A stretch of DNA of 64,000 nt from Physcia stellaris (Eukaryota > Ascomycota > Lecanoromycetes > Caliciales > Physciaceae). The notes below the pieces were generated by a model. It did no database searches, was not told the origin of the DNA, and saw only the letters and a list, made by a program, of their open reading frames with translations. The stretch lies in contig JABSSW010000013.1 in assembly GCA_018902385.1 (NCBI GenBank), positions 372,001-436,000 on the forward strand. Reading direction: 5' to 3'. Shown here piece by piece: positions 10,080 through 22,220 of this stretch. The translations under genes were made by a program, and so were the position numbers. The stretch's first letter is position 1. Each line of letters opens with the position of its first letter.

Positions 10080-12370
10080 TCAAAGTTTGGGCTCACTCCT
10101 CTCCGACATTGGTGACCACGCCTCCATCTCATGGACATCGACCTCCTTCTTTTCATCTGACGGTCTCGAAGATAGTGGCTTCTCTCTAGGACTTTCGCCT
10201 GCCAATTCCCGAGCCGAAAATCTGTTTTCATAAATACTTCTGTGCGAAGCAGCTCGCAGTTCCTGTGGCCGATAATTTGCGTCGAGCTCGGAGTAGTATT
10301 TCATCTGAGGTGGCATTACCGTCACAATCGGCGTCGATATCGAAGGTGGCCATGGCTTGCGCTGTTTCAGACGCCGAACACGCAGTAAGAAGACTAATCC
10401 GCCCACAGACACTCCAATAACGATTACACCACCAACAGCAATTCCTACAATCGCCCCAGTTGATAAAGTTCGTGGCCTCGGGACAGCACTGGAAGTAGGC
10501 TGCGAAGTCGAGTTGTTGGGTTCCGGTCGTGCTCCGAGGAGAGTCCCCAGTGACTTCTGTGAGAAGCCGGCAACAGGAGTTTGCAGCGTAGCGCCACCAT
10601 TTGCGTCTCCTCCGATTACATCCGCTATACTTGGATGAATACTATAAGGGACAGCCCCTATGTTTGGATCGTACGAGGTAGTCCACGAGTGGTTATTAAG
10701 CGAGAAAATCCCTAGGCCTTGACGGAATTTTGCTGAGGTGTCACATCCAGTAATGTCTGGTGGTTGCAGATTGTCGAAGCCGGGCTTGATGCCCCCTACT
10801 ACGAGCATGGTATGGGCACCCATCAAATGGCAGTTGTGCCTTTGGCGGAGGTCTCGATCCTCAGTGACTCGAATCCAGCGAAATGAAGGTAGTGAGAGAA
10901 CGTAGACAAATCCATTCGAGGAGGCAGTGGTACCTGCCCATCCACCAAATACGTAGCTAGAGATGTCAGATTCTTGTTTTATCAGACAAAACGAAGATCT
11001 TTACTTACATTGAGTGGCTGCTTTGATCTGGTGCACTAACAACAACAGCACAACCATCGTATCTATACGACCTGTTAGCTACGCCTGGAGGCATTGCAGA
11101 ACTACTACTCCGTATCTTACCTCCAGGGAGGAATGTCTCCAGTAGCATTCTGTCGATACCACTGCTGATTTGAGATGTCAAATACCGAGATTTGGGCAAA
11201 GTCTAAATGCAGTGATGGGTCACGGAAGTTGTTGTCACCTAGACTCATGGGTATTCCGGCGGTATTAGAGACCCCGCCAAAAGTAACCAAGACACCTCTC
11301 TGGCCAAGGGATTCGATCAGGACCAAGAAGCCACCAACTTCAGTCCCTGCATCGTTCATGCCTGACGTGGAGCTATTCTGAAAGGCCAATGAGCTCTCGT
11401 TGAAGGCGAGCAGCCCTTCAACCATGTAAGGTGTCGCACCATCCAAGGCAAGAAATGCTGCGTCGCTCTTCGGAGACTTAGCACCTCCTAGATAGTATCC
11501 TTCGCCCGTAGAGCTTTGTACATAACTTCCGAAATGGAGCCTTTGCACAAGATCACCACTGGTAGTAATGTTCGTCCATTGCTCTGTAGCCATGTCGTAC
11601 TGCCACACTTTGTTTGGTGGCGGTACCTTAGGGGCGCCAGGAGCCATACTTAAGGCTCCACCATAGAGAAAGAGACTTGAATTGTCAGAGAAAATACTTC
11701 CATCATTGAGACTCGGCGGTCCCAACTCAGAGCTTGTGACATTCTTAGATATATGACCCCAGATGGATGTATCAGTGTTAGCCCACGGCTTCGTGAGGTC
11801 GATAGTATCCACGGTCCTGGCTATGAAGAGCGTCAGCTAATAATGAGATTCTTGACCCGAATGATTGACGAAAGCTTTGGTGATACTGTGGTTTGTGCTA
11901 AGCACAAAGCCTTTTAACAATAGAAGATTTGACCGCTACCCGACTCAGTCAGGCGAAGATGCAACAACGCTATACTCTTCTCCTTTGCTCCGGAGACAGG
12001 CACATTCTCTTCTCGGGGCAATCCAGGATTTTCCGCCATTTGGAGATGAGAAGTAAAGATAAACGTCCACACTGGGCGATGAGTTGGGGGTAGAGACATT
12101 TAGGGGAACACTTACGCAAGCTTGCTTGGACACCAGATTTGCCGCTTTGGCGTAACTCCCCACCATCGACGTAGAGAGTGTTATTCGCAATAATAGCTAG
12201 GGCATGATCAGCCTATATTTCCCAAGTCGGGACACCTTGCTGGAGCTGGTTCGGGATGGCTTACAAGAGTGGTACAACCTATTACAGAAAGTCTGTGTCG
12301 ACTGACCGAGAGACTTTTGAGCCTGGAAAACGAAAGACAGCAGCAAAAGAGCGATCCATCCCAGCATCAT
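10080..12370 (-). CDS. Kelch-repeat (beta-propeller) single-pass membrane protein
   Basis: Five exons fit with consistent phases: 12370-12307, 12196-12116, 11820-11121, 11071-11009 and 10956-10080, giving 594 residues. A signal peptide (MMLGWIALLLLSFVF) leads to kelch-type blades: NNTLYVDGGEL, LFLYGGA, KVWQYDMATEQWTNIT, VFDISNQQWYRQNAT, SIYVFGGWAG, MLVVGGI. One transmembrane helix (GAIVGIAVGGVIVIGVSVGG, about residue 460) is followed by a basic stop-transfer (RVRRLKQRK) and a Pro/Ser/Arg-rich cytoplasmic tail. This layout is common in ascomycetes; roles as surface sensors or polarity factors are guesses. The 295-nt second intron is long for this window and might hide a small exon. The second kelch gene at 19770 has the same design. 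Confidence 0.85.
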
Positions 12371-14160
12371 GGTAGATAAGCGGGACCGAGGGAAGGAGGC
12401 TCAGTTTGCTGATCGCTGTCGTTCAAAGTGACCGTGAGAAGAATAGGTGTGCCTGAAGTCCACCGTCTAGCAGTAGAAAAGGAAGACAATGCGTTAATAA
12501 CATTCAATTATAGCATGGAAGAGGTAATGACTGTCAATGGAAGAAAAAAGCAATAAGAGAGGGACTCAAGTGTGTCATAAGGAAGACGGCACCTCACACA
12601 ATTTAGAAGACAAAGACATGAAGTAAAAGACTGTCTCTCGGATGAATTAAGACATCAGCTTGAGACCCTATACTGAGAATGCAAAAGTACTAGGAACAAT
12701 TCGAGGGACGACATGAGACGTAAAGTGTTACATAGTCTGATTTTCTGCATAACGCTTAGGCAAGCTCGGTTGCATAGTAGTAGCACAAGTTACCTTAGTA
12801 GATATGCTTTAAATGGCCCCCATACCAGAAATTGACTCAATTTAGAGGATTAAAGCAATTCTGTTCTAAATTTCGTAATCGATGGAGAGCTGGTTTTGTC
12901 CAGGTGCTGGCGGCTACGGACTACTCCGGCAGATGCCAGAATAGGTGACGAGACCTTCGTATTCGAAGCTCCATGTGCAGAGTGTACAATTGTACGTGCA
13001 CCTTTCCTTCTATTCATGGATTACGTCTTAGGTTTTTTTTTGGGAAGGAATCCTTTGAGCAACCAATTAAAGACATAGCCATCCTAAGCGCGGGCGCTTA
13101 TTTAGCATCGCCAAGACGTTTCGGATGTTCAGCCTTCGTCTACTACTCTAGTAGTACTCTGTACTATTTTTCTTCCTTAGATTTCCGGTATTCACACCTA
13201 CTAAATTTGTTTCGAAGCCTTCAAAAAAGGAATGCTGATTCGTTGGTCAACCAGATGGTTTACCCAACATCAGATCGTGGTGTAATTCCCTCCAAAAATC
13301 TCTCCTCCATTGCATTCAAAAGCGTGCTTGCTTTCATCGCCTTGAATAACCAAAAATTGGAGCAAGACGTCCTTCCACAGTCCTTCCATGATTCGTACAA
13401 CCAAGTGAGGCGCTGGTTAAAGTACTCAGGGTTAAAATGTGATCAAATTGTCCACGTTGTATCGTTCCCAATCTTTGATATGTACGGCTGCAAACCCTGA
13501 TCAGAGCTTCCTTCGGAGGTCAGCTTTAGCTGTCAATTTCACATAAGGCGATAAAAATCCGTTGCATCCTTTCGTCAATGTAAAAGCAGTTCTCGGAGTG
13601 TTTTGAGGTGATACACGGGGATAATCCTCTGTGTGGAAGCTCAATGTAGCGACTCTACTCCGAAGAATACTACCCAAAACACGAAGCAGCCTGTGCAAGG
13701 CAAAAATTGAGTTTCACTGGCGATTGATTTCTAAGCGTGGTTATCTTTCAAAGATCAGCGACCTCATGCACCGACTCAATACACTTTGTCGAGACGAGAA
13801 CTCACTTCTGATCCAGTATCTTTCTTGATCTGAAAAGAACCTGCTGGCTGGACAGAACAAAAGTGTTTAGTATTGCAAGGCTTCTGATAGCGATATGGGA
13901 TGATAGGGATTTCATGAAATGGAAGAAGATGCGGTTTAGCATAAGATAAAAAGAAAGATTACGCTGAAGACCAACGTGGTGAGATAATGGACTGTGGTCA
14001 ATCTGATAAGTGGCGGGAGCAAGTCTGGGCTAGGAATATCAAATAAGGTATATAGATCTTACCTTTGATCCCTAGAAGCTGTCATTGTATATAAGTCATC
14101 TTGTAAGGTTAGCTCCTCCGTCGCAGCCAGGGTATGGACTTCAGATAGATGTTGAAGCGC
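12371..14160. other. 1.8 kb without a supported gene
   Basis: Contains plus-strand ORFs of up to 175 codons (12973-13500) with no recognisable motif and no good splice chain. Composition is fairly AT-rich, and no repeats stand out. Confidence 0.45.
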
Positions 14161-15142
14161 CTACCCACCCCCACACGTCGTTCCATCTTCCAACAACAGC
14201 GAAGTTTGCACCCTCATTGCTGGATCCTCATGCACAGTACCCGTCTTACTCAGACAGCACCGTTGCGAAACATACGTGCAATTACAAGGACACGTAAGAG
14301 CGCCTTCCGTTAGGCTTGGCGACTCATCTCCATTGCTTTCTTGGCTTTGGATTCGTAAAGTTCCGTTCCCGTCCAGCAAACAGCGTCCGCGACATGGTTC
14401 CTCAGGCGCTACAGAAGCCGCCAGCAAAGCTACAGCGTTGGGCACGAACCTACATCTAAACCTCCCCCATGTCGAGCTAACGGGAAAGGAATATGTGCTC
14501 GAGGTACAGAGGCAGTTAGACTCGACGGAACAGTCAGAATGTGACAGGCAAGGAGCGCCGCATTGTTCGGCTCTTGGTGTGGAAGGCGTTTTTGGAGTAC
14601 TGATTGGAGATGGAGCAACTGATGAGGAGCGATTGTGTCGAAAATGGTGGCACTCAGCATGGAGCAAATCGCCTTCGTCGTCGGGTGTGCAGCTGTGACG
14701 GTGGTTTGTGAGAGTTGCGAAGCGCGAGGAGGGGTGAAAGACGTAGACGCCCAAATCGGCCGATTGTTCGCCTGCAATGGGTCAGCCAGACGAAGGAGGG
14801 AGCGAGCTTGATTACTCCAACAATGTGTAGAATTCTGAGTTGAGAATGCCTAAGCGACTTACCTGCAACGGCCCACCCTCCTATCCCCAGCGGCTCGACA
14901 CATTTTTTGATGATGGCACAAGTAGGCCCGGAAGTTTTTAAAAAAACTTTGTCGAGAACTCTTAGGGTTAGGGTCAAATCTGATAAGATTACGAAATCAG
15001 GGTCCCTTGCGATCTCATCGATTTCGCACCTTAATAGCTTCTTAACCCAGTAAGTAAACCATACACTCGAAGGCTTGTTTTGAAGCACGAAGTGAGTACT
15101 ATTCAAAGAATCAAAAATATCGAAAATCGAGCGAGTGCGCAT
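14161..15142 (-). CDS. Cys-rich protein of a fungal secreted type, function unknown
   Basis: Two exons, 15142-14863 and 14771-14161, join in phase to 296 residues (intron 91 nt, branch CTGAC). The C-terminal half is Cys-rich: EQCGAPCLSHSDC, NCLCTSS, EEPCRGRCLLDGN, and CPCNCTYVSQRCCLSKTG near the end. The last pattern resembles a recurrent motif of small secreted fungal proteins, from memory and not a named domain. The proposed first exon lacks a signal peptide, so the true start may be an upstream exon. Exon 1 also contains the telomere-like word TTAGGGTTAGGG on the top strand (encoding Thr-Leu-Thr-Leu). Confidence 0.55.
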
Positions 15143-15605
15143 TGAGTTATGGTGGATATGGCATTGTTGCTTCGCAGGCGTTGTTGCGGAGTTGTTCTAC
15201 AGGCACATTTCTAGCATGACCTTTCAAGCCCCAGAACTATTGCGATAATGAACCGATTTCTGTTATTTTTGCAGCATTGGAATGCGCTCATTCTGCTCTA
15301 CAATCCTGGCTAGATAAGTGGAAATTATACTTGATTGCTGATTGATGTGCAGGTTGTAAATCAACTGCAACAACAAACTACATTTTTGGTGGTTGGCCGC
15401 CAAGTAGACCCTGAGCTAGCTAAATCGGGAAAGAGTGCCGCAAATCTGAAGTCCATAACTGGGGGTCTCAATGCCAGGCATGGAGTCTGAACTGCAGAAA
15501 TTGCAGTCATTTGACCATATCTTCGAAGCATATCATGGTTCTCGATTGGGTATAGCGCAATAGGGTATCAGGATAGATTTGCCCTGATATTGGCCATTCT
15601 GGATA

Positions 15606-17128
15606 CTATGTACATATGCTGGTCCCAGAATTCTGACTGGCCTGGCCATCTGCGGCAGAGATATCGAGAATATGCCATACAAATCGGGCCTGTTTCTCCA
15701 GCGAGGTCTTCTGGCTTATTAAGGCTCGAAAAGCTCGAATCTGCAGTCTTTGCATCGGTGTATGCCTGCGGAAGTGATCCGCGCATGGAGGCATTCGGTG
15801 AGGCATTCGGTGAGGCATTCGGTGAGGCATTCGGTGAGGCATTTGCTGAGGCATTTGGTGGAGCATTCGGTGGAGCATTTGATAAGGCATTTGGTGGAGG
15901 TCGATTCGGCCTGAAGAGGGCAATTCGTGGAGGTTATATCGACCATGGCATACTCGAGTAAAGCTCTCTTTTTGCTTCCATTTATGCTCGTCTGCTTCGG
16001 TTCTCAATTCAACCAACTCGCTCCATTGCACTCCCTCGTCGTCGTCAGAACGATTGTCAGAATCGATCGATTCGTCGGTCATATATGTATCGTCCGACTC
16101 ATCAGAATCGTCCGGCTCGTCTGGCCAAGCTGAATGCTTTTCCCTTTCTATTCTTGTTGCCTCCGCTTTCACTCTTTCGTTCGCCTTTTTCGCCCGCTTG
16201 ATATCCTTTGCAAGTTGAGCTTCTTCGGGGTTGGGATATTGTGTGGAGGATCAAGTTTCCATCTCTTTCTTTGCATCGCATTGCAGGCGTATTTCGTCAA
16301 CGATTTGAGAAGAAAACGACTGCTATGTCTGACTATTTCCTCCCTCATATGCAAGCGAATTTTCTCCTCATCGTTGGCTCGAACAGCCGTAGAAAGAGGA
16401 GAGTAATACTTCTTGAATTTGCAATGAGCATAACCACTCCATACAGAACGCTCCGTCCAAGGTTGAAAACGAAAATGCTCTTGAAACAAAGCCCCTCCAG
16501 ACAGTCCTAACCGATATTCGAGATCCGAAGAAAGTTCTCCATTGATTCGTATGATTTCAGATCGTTCCAATCGCCAAAAGTATTGAAAGATCTGACCCTC
16601 CCAAGCTTCCTGATCCTTTTGCAGCAGTTTTTGCTGTGATTCCACTTGAGAACGCGTATGTGTCTTAACCTTTGAAACATCGAATGCAACGTCAAACATG
16701 GGACGTGCTTTAGTCATTGGATCCTGAATAATAGCTGGCTGTGGGACCGGATAGATTCCAGGCTCTTGTCTATCCAACGTCATTCCATTTCGGCCATTGA
16801 TTGTGTAGTGAGGCTCTCGAAACTCGACGGGTGTTTGAGGTGTAACAGTCATTGAATGACATTCGTAGGGAGCGCTGATTTCGATCGATGCAGCAGCAGA
16901 AGTAAAGGTAGACGTAGAAGTAGGAGTAAGTTTCTGGAGAGCACCCGTTTCTCTCGCTCTTTGGCATGGCGATTTGCTGCACCACGCGAACGCGCCGTAG
17001 TAGGAAGGCCTAAATCCAACGTCAGCTGCATGATTTGTTGGGATTCGTTGAAATTCTCGTGGTTGAGTTGATATGGAGTTGAAGTTGATGTTGTTGTTGG
17101 TGTTTGGATCATCGAACCCCGAATCCAT
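15606..17128 (-). CDS. Fungal orphan protein with MPHR tetrapeptide repeat
   Basis: Not recognised. From ATG at 17128 one frame runs about 300 codons (polar, with KLLQKDQEAWEGQIFQYFW and RLGLSGGALFQEHF-type segments) to near 16240. A second frame then continues naturally (NPEEAQLAKDIKRAKKANER, REKHSAWPDEPDDSDESDD) to the stop at 15606. The two frames connect if one base is missing near 16245; no intron boundaries fit there. The C-terminal part holds nine 12-bp repeat units encoding Met-Pro-His-Arg variants, preceded by an acidic stretch. It could be two overlapping chance ORFs, but both halves look protein-like. Confidence 0.5.
15788..15895. repeat. 12-bp tandem minisatellite, nine units
   Basis: Unit GAGGCATTCGGT. 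The first four copies are identical; the remaining five are degenerate (for example GAGGCATTTGCT, GGAGCATTCGGT). Because 12 is a multiple of 3, the array is in frame on the minus strand and encodes repeated Met-Pro-His-Arg/Gln. Identical copies at one end and diverged copies at the other suggest recent expansion by slippage. Confidence 0.95.
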
Positions 17129-17329
17129 CAATTTGTATGCGATCAAAACTCCGCATTTCAATAACTCGATGCGCCCACGTCAGAATTTAACAAACGTTAC
17201 AGTATTGGATTCCCCTCATTAAACTCTACAACTTTGACTACATAAACAAAAATCATATCAAGTTCTTGGTTGGTGTGCAATGTGCGAAAAAGTTGCACCA
17301 AAACTTTGATGTTCTTCGCCAAGATTGGT

Positions 17330-18335
17330 CTAACCCAATAAGGAAGTAAACTTTTGTAGAGGAAACGATAGATATTTTTTTATAGGTTGTGTTCTATCTG
17401 CACGTCCTCGAAGATAACTGCCCTTTTCAAGATCGCTACGAGGATCGCGATTGAAGAGTGCATGGCGAGTGTCGACTGAAATATTACACTTCTTACTGGC
17501 GAAGAACTGAGGCGTGATTTCCCGGGTATGATTACCATACGCCGGCACAGTACCACGACCAATGAACTCGCGATCCTCGGTCAAATGGCCTATACGCTGG
17601 CCCATGTCTTGCGATGCGGCGATACAGTCCTTTTTCTTGGGACGGCCATAGATGGGACTGCACACAATATAATTCAATGAGGCAGGATCACGGTAATTTG
17701 TACCGGTGCACTCGGCAGGGGCAGCAGCTTGGGTGTGAGCCGCTCCTTCAATGCCATTAGCTATGCACAAATTAGGCCTTTCTGGACTGAGCTGATCAGG
17801 TACAGTAGTAGCAATATCATCACAAAAGCAATGCCTTTGGCAAACAAGTTGTAGGTATTCAACATTGTTGTATAGTGGTGAGAACGGCCATTGGACACGT
17901 AGATCGCCAGTTTCACTGCAATGGTATCCTAGTCCTTGGGGATATTCCCCGCAAAGGGATGTTACTGTGGTCGTACCATTAGTATACTCTGTCCGACACG
18001 AATACGAAATAAACTATCGCCCAATTGATGGGCGTCAAAGTCTGGATTTGGACTATTCGTGGAGTCTCTTGACCTTTGGCAATTCGAATCGGAAGAGTGA
18101 GCTTACAAGTTTGGAATGCATTCAATCGCAGATCTGCGGAACCAGCAGGGGCCTTTGGGATTGGTACACTGGAATCACATTCGAGTACCTGAAGAACAGT
18201 AAGTCGAGTCTGCGCCTCGGATAGCCAGTTGCCTACTCTGCTTCTCTTCTCAGGTGAATTACCTTGGTTGAATCCGATATTGGTTGCAAGGCAGACCCTC
18301 ATAAACAAGAGCAACGGCCCCAGTATGACTTTCAT
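17330..18335 (-). CDS. Cys-rich secreted protein, candidate effector
   Basis: Not recognised by name. Two exons fit in phase: 18335-18263 (signal peptide MKVILGPLLLFMRVCLA) and 17988-17330, giving 243 residues. The mature part contains SLCGEYPQGLGYHCS, a QLVCQRHCFCDD cluster, LCIANGIEG, an ECTGTNYRDP stretch, YIVCSPIYGRPKKKDC, KKCNIS and a basic C-terminus. The 274-nt intron is longer than most here and could be split by another exon. Signal peptide plus many Cys plus no known domain makes a surface or effector role possible but unproven. Confidence 0.55.
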
Positions 18336-19769
18336 TGCCACAATTTTCGCCGAACCATCAGGTCCGAGTTGCCTATGTCTCAAGCGGAACTTTTGAGAAA
18401 GCAATAACGCCAGGAAAACCTACGACGTTCATCGAAGACTCGAAGCTATAAAATCTGTTCAAGGATTCCAAATCAGATACTATTACTGAAATGTGTCCAG
18501 TCGATACCGGACGAGAGACGCGGAGATTTACTCATCCATTAATAACGGTGAAAGGAATTAGGCCCCCATAGGTTTTCTGCATCACGCCTGAGCAAAGCCT
18601 AGAAAAGATAACTGCAACATGCGCATAGTAGAATAATAGCCGCAACGCGACAGTGGCGCACAAACAGAAATGCTAGCGTCGATATCAAACACTGCAAAAA
18701 TAGATGAAGGATTGTGGTCTGAGACCGCAATGATAGCGAATAAAGAGCACGAGACCTCTGGTCAAATGGTGCCGTGCTAGCAAAATACTTCCCTATCCTG
18801 TGTAAATATCTGGGAGGAAAGAAGAGTAACTACAGTCCAGAAAGAGACATCATAAACTTCGAAACGAGAAGATAGCTTGTGATCATACGGGAGGATACAG
18901 TATACTTCACATCGAGCGTGGTATGTCATGAAAAACAGAGAAGCGTAACCTTCATGATGAATCTAGAAGTACTTCTCTCATGAGCTCATTCACGGTTTCT
19001 GACCTACAGATGAACCGTATGGTAGCATATTGAAAACTTTTCCAACAAGATTCCACGTGCAGGTAACAGACTCTGAAGGTATTCGTAATTTACGATATAG
19101 AAGTCGAATGGTTTTGGGTGCGGCTCGTAGAATGAAAATACACACGAGCTAAACTACAATGAGACTGTTCATCATCGACCTCACTGGGAAGAAGTTGCAT
19201 CACTAAAAATTTGGCATCTCAAAAGGCAGGGAAGTGGTAGTATCAAGTCAGTTTTACTTTCATTTTGACTGCTCGATAACAAGCCAAAGCCAGAGTACAC
19301 GAGCCTCAGGCCTCGGTCGACTGGTCCAGACCAACAGATGTCTCGTTGGTAGGTATCCAACCTCTTCGAACGTTCATCTTCCTCCCTACCAGCAAACACT
19401 ATCAAAAGCGACAGTATCGATAGACGTCATTGTCATCGTAATCCCCTTCCATCTTCACCTCCTCTTTTCACTCCCTCTCATCTTAACGCCGTGGTATTGT
19501 AAAGAAAACAGCATCGCCGTGATTTTCCCTCGAGTATGTTAATGTACAAGGACCATGGGAATGCAAATTAAGTAGCCATGAGGGCGTGTGTCTATAGCGA
19601 TCGTAAGAAATCAAAGTTCCATACAATGGAAGGCCCGTCAAGGTGGTCGGATTCTCCGTTGGTACAATGCTCGCTCCGTGCGCGCCATGCAAATGTCGAT
19701 CCCATAATAATGTTACAAAGAATGAAATTGTGGTTGTTGATGGTACAGCTAAGCTCAGGGCCAGCAAGC
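18336..19769. other. 1.4 kb without a supported gene
   Basis: Short ORFs only, no domain and no obvious repeat. The 5' part is presumably promoter of the Cys-rich gene, and the 3' part lies downstream of the second kelch gene. Confidence 0.5.
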
Positions 19770-22220
19770 TTACTTGCTCGTCCCTAGGTTAAGCCAGCTC
19801 ATGTCCTCGGTATCAGGCCCACCACGACCTCGTGGGCCCAACTCGTCAGGTCTCCTTGGAAATGTCCGCACCTCATGAGCTCCATAGCTTGGCATGACCC
19901 TCCTGGTGTTAGGAGGATCGGGGGTCCGTGATGCTGGCACTCCGGTGGCAAAGTCCTTGGCGGCTGCGCTACGCATACCCCGATTGCTGCCTTCGCTGTT
20001 TTGCCTTATTGGCGGTCGAGTGTTCTGTCGATTTGATGGTCGACGACTGGGAACGCCCGGAAAGTTCGGTATGCGAACGCGCTCACCAGGGTGTGGGTAA
20101 ATCATACTATCTGCGTATACACTGCTAACAGGGCGATCCGTCCAGGTGCTCCCACGATCGCTCGCGGCTATAGGTGTCCATGATGAAGTGCCTTCAGGTT
20201 CACGATTAGCATGTGTCCGGTAATCATCTTCTTCATCGATGTCAGAAATAAGCGTTGTCGGTGTTGGAGGCTCTGCGGGTGCATGAGCTCCGGAAGAAAG
20301 GGCCAGACCAGTCTGTAAGGGCATTCCGGACGTAGGACTGACGATCCGAGTATTCGGTGGCAGCTGACTTGCACGGACATGGAGGGGCTCAACTTCGGCA
20401 GATTCATGAGGATTTGAGGAGGTGATTCGTGATGATTCATAGTCTGATGTAGAGGTATATGTTGTAGGACGAGAATTAGAACCATGTCGCTGCGGGGCGG
20501 AAGCAGCCATGGCGTTGATGTTCGACGAGCTGTTGGTAAAATAGGTGCTCCAGCCGTTATCTCCACGCGGTTCAGTCCGTGGGTTAGAAGACGTTTTGGG
20601 CGGATTCGCGCTTTGGCCGGGATAGCTGTCTAGTATGGGTTCCGATATGAGAGGCGGCGATGGTGCCAAGGGTGACTTCGAGCGGCCGAAATGAGATTTG
20701 GTGCTAGTGTCACTATTACCCTTTCTATGGAATAATGCACGTTTCGATTGCTGGGAGCTGTTCCGCTTGCCGCCCATGATGGTCACCGAAGTAGCCGAAT
20801 TACCGGAGATGTTATGGCGGTGCTTACTGTCTGGCTTAGCGAATGAGCCTGCTGCTTCTCGCATGTAGGTGTCGCCTTGGTCAGCAAAGTCCATATCATG
20901 CTTGTTGTCCAGCGGAAAGTCGCTTCCACGGCGCTTATCTTCTCGTCTCCTCCGTAGATAGCGTAGAAGAAGTAATATAAGCAACAGGACGGCAGCGACA
21001 CCAAACACAGCCCCTAGAGTGGCGCCTAGTATGGTAAGAGATTTATTTCGTGTACCAGCCTGAGCTGTTGCTGCGGGCGATAACGCCGATGTTGTCGAAG
21101 GTTGTGCGGTTGAACTCGTTACAGGTAAGGTTGATGAAGCTGTAGGTGTTACGAATAAGTTCTTCGGCCTTGATTCGCCAAAGAATTGATCAGTATCAAC
21201 CCATTGGTTGCCCGTTTGGTTAAATATGGTGAGGACATCCTGGTCAGTCCCACCAGATGCAACCACCAAACCATCAGATCCTTGTGCAAGCGAGAACCCG
21301 CTTCGAGTATCCTGAGGTGCAAGCGTACTGTTGTACGCGGGTCGATCTTCCAGACTGGTAGCGCGTTTCTGTCGCTTTGCAGGAACAATGGTCACCTTGG
21401 GCAGTACAGGATCGGAGCTAGAAGCACCGCTAGCAGTCGCAGTAGCCGTGCGCAAAAAGCTAGAAGGCTGTTGTGAGGTTGTTGGGTTTGTTGCGTTTTG
21501 CAGTAGAAGCGTCGATAGTTTGTTCGGCGATACACTCATATCAAATATCTCAAGGACCTTGCCCCCATCATCTGCGTTCATGATTGCTGCTTGTGCTTTA
21601 CTCGAATCAGGAAGTCCAGCTGATAGGCTGACATTGAGTTGACGCCAACCTATCCCAGGACCAAATGTGAATAGTTCCTTGTTTTCTGGCCCTCCTCCCA
21701 ACATAACAGCATGGCTTGCATTCCAGGGTAACATGAGTGGGTTGACAACCGGTGGCGCTTGGGAGCTGTACGACTGAACGGTGTATGGAGGCTTCGACGA
21801 TATCATGAAAGTTTGCGACGATGGCGTTGTATCTCCATCTTGTGATCCACCGTACAGTATTATCGAAGAGGAAGATGGTAAAAAAGCCGAGCCATGTAGC
21901 AGCCGGTTTTGCGTGACATTGGATTGCGGTTTGCAAGTTTCCCAACTCTGATCTTTGAATGTGTACCGCTGCAGACCCGTGTAGCCATTCGTCGATGAGC
22001 CAGTAGAGCCTCCAACAACAAATAACACGTCTTGATCATCTGCAGTCCCTTGAACGCACGTTGAACCGTTCGTTGGCACGCCCATAGACAGCTTTGACCA
22101 CTGCGCGCCATCCTTCAAAGGTAGCGACTGAAAAGCGTCCTCTTGGTAAGTATACAAGGTATTTTGGTAGATGATCGAACAGTGATTCTTGAGAGCCACT
22201 GGTGGTGTTGGTAATGGCAT
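19770..22220 (-). CDS. Kelch/galactose-oxidase-like membrane protein with long cytoplasmic tail
   Basis: Single exon, 816 residues, starting MPLPTPPVALKNHCSIIYQN. The ectodomain (about 1-340) has propeller-type blades: NTLYTYQEDAFQ, VLFVVGGSTGSS, SIILYGGSQDGD, HAVMLGGGPENKELFTFG, LVVASGGTDQDVLTIF. Then come a Ser/Thr/Ala-rich stalk (about 355-395), one transmembrane helix (ILGATLGAVFGVAAVLLLIL, about 400-425), a basic anchor (LRRRREDKRR) and a roughly 380-residue Ser/Pro/Arg-rich disordered tail. There is no conventional signal peptide, so the helix may act as a signal anchor. From memory, databases often label this ascomycete family as splicing factor CLF1; that label does not fit a membrane protein with these features. 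Function is unknown. Confidence 0.9.
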   Translation of the reverse strand: MPLPTPPVALKNHCSIIYQNTLYTYQEDAFQSLPLKDGAQWSKLSMGVPTNGSTCVQGTADDQDVLFVVGGSTGSSTNGYTGLQRYTFKDQSWETCKPQSNVTQNRLLHGSAFLPSSSSIILYGGSQDGDTTPSSQTFMISSKPPYTVQSYSSQAPPVVNPLMLPWNASHAVMLGGGPENKELFTFGPGIGWRQLNVSLSAGLPDSSKAQAAIMNADDGGKVLEIFDMSVSPNKLSTLLLQNATNPTTSQQPSSFLRTATATASGASSSDPVLPKVTIVPAKRQKRATSLEDRPAYNSTLAPQDTRSGFSLAQGSDGLVVASGGTDQDVLTIFNQTGNQWVDTDQFFGESRPKNLFVTPTASSTLPVTSSTAQPSTTSALSPAATAQAGTRNKSLTILGATLGAVFGVAAVLLLILLLLRYLRRRREDKRRGSDFPLDNKHDMDFADQGDTYMREAAGSFAKPDSKHRHNISGNSATSVTIMGGKRNSSQQSKRALFHRKGNSDTSTKSHFGRSKSPLAPSPPLISEPILDSYPGQSANPPKTSSNPRTEPRGDNGWSTYFTNSSSNINAMAASAPQRHGSNSRPTTYTSTSDYESSRITSSNPHESAEVEPLHVRASQLPPNTRIVSPTSGMPLQTGLALSSGAHAPAEPPTPTTLISDIDEEDDYRTHANREPEGTSSWTPIAASDRGSTWTDRPVSSVYADSMIYPHPGERVRIPNFPGVPSRRPSNRQNTRPPIRQNSEGSNRGMRSAAAKDFATGVPASRTPDPPNTRRVMPSYGAHEVRTFPRRPDELGPRGRGGPDTEDMSWLNLGTSK

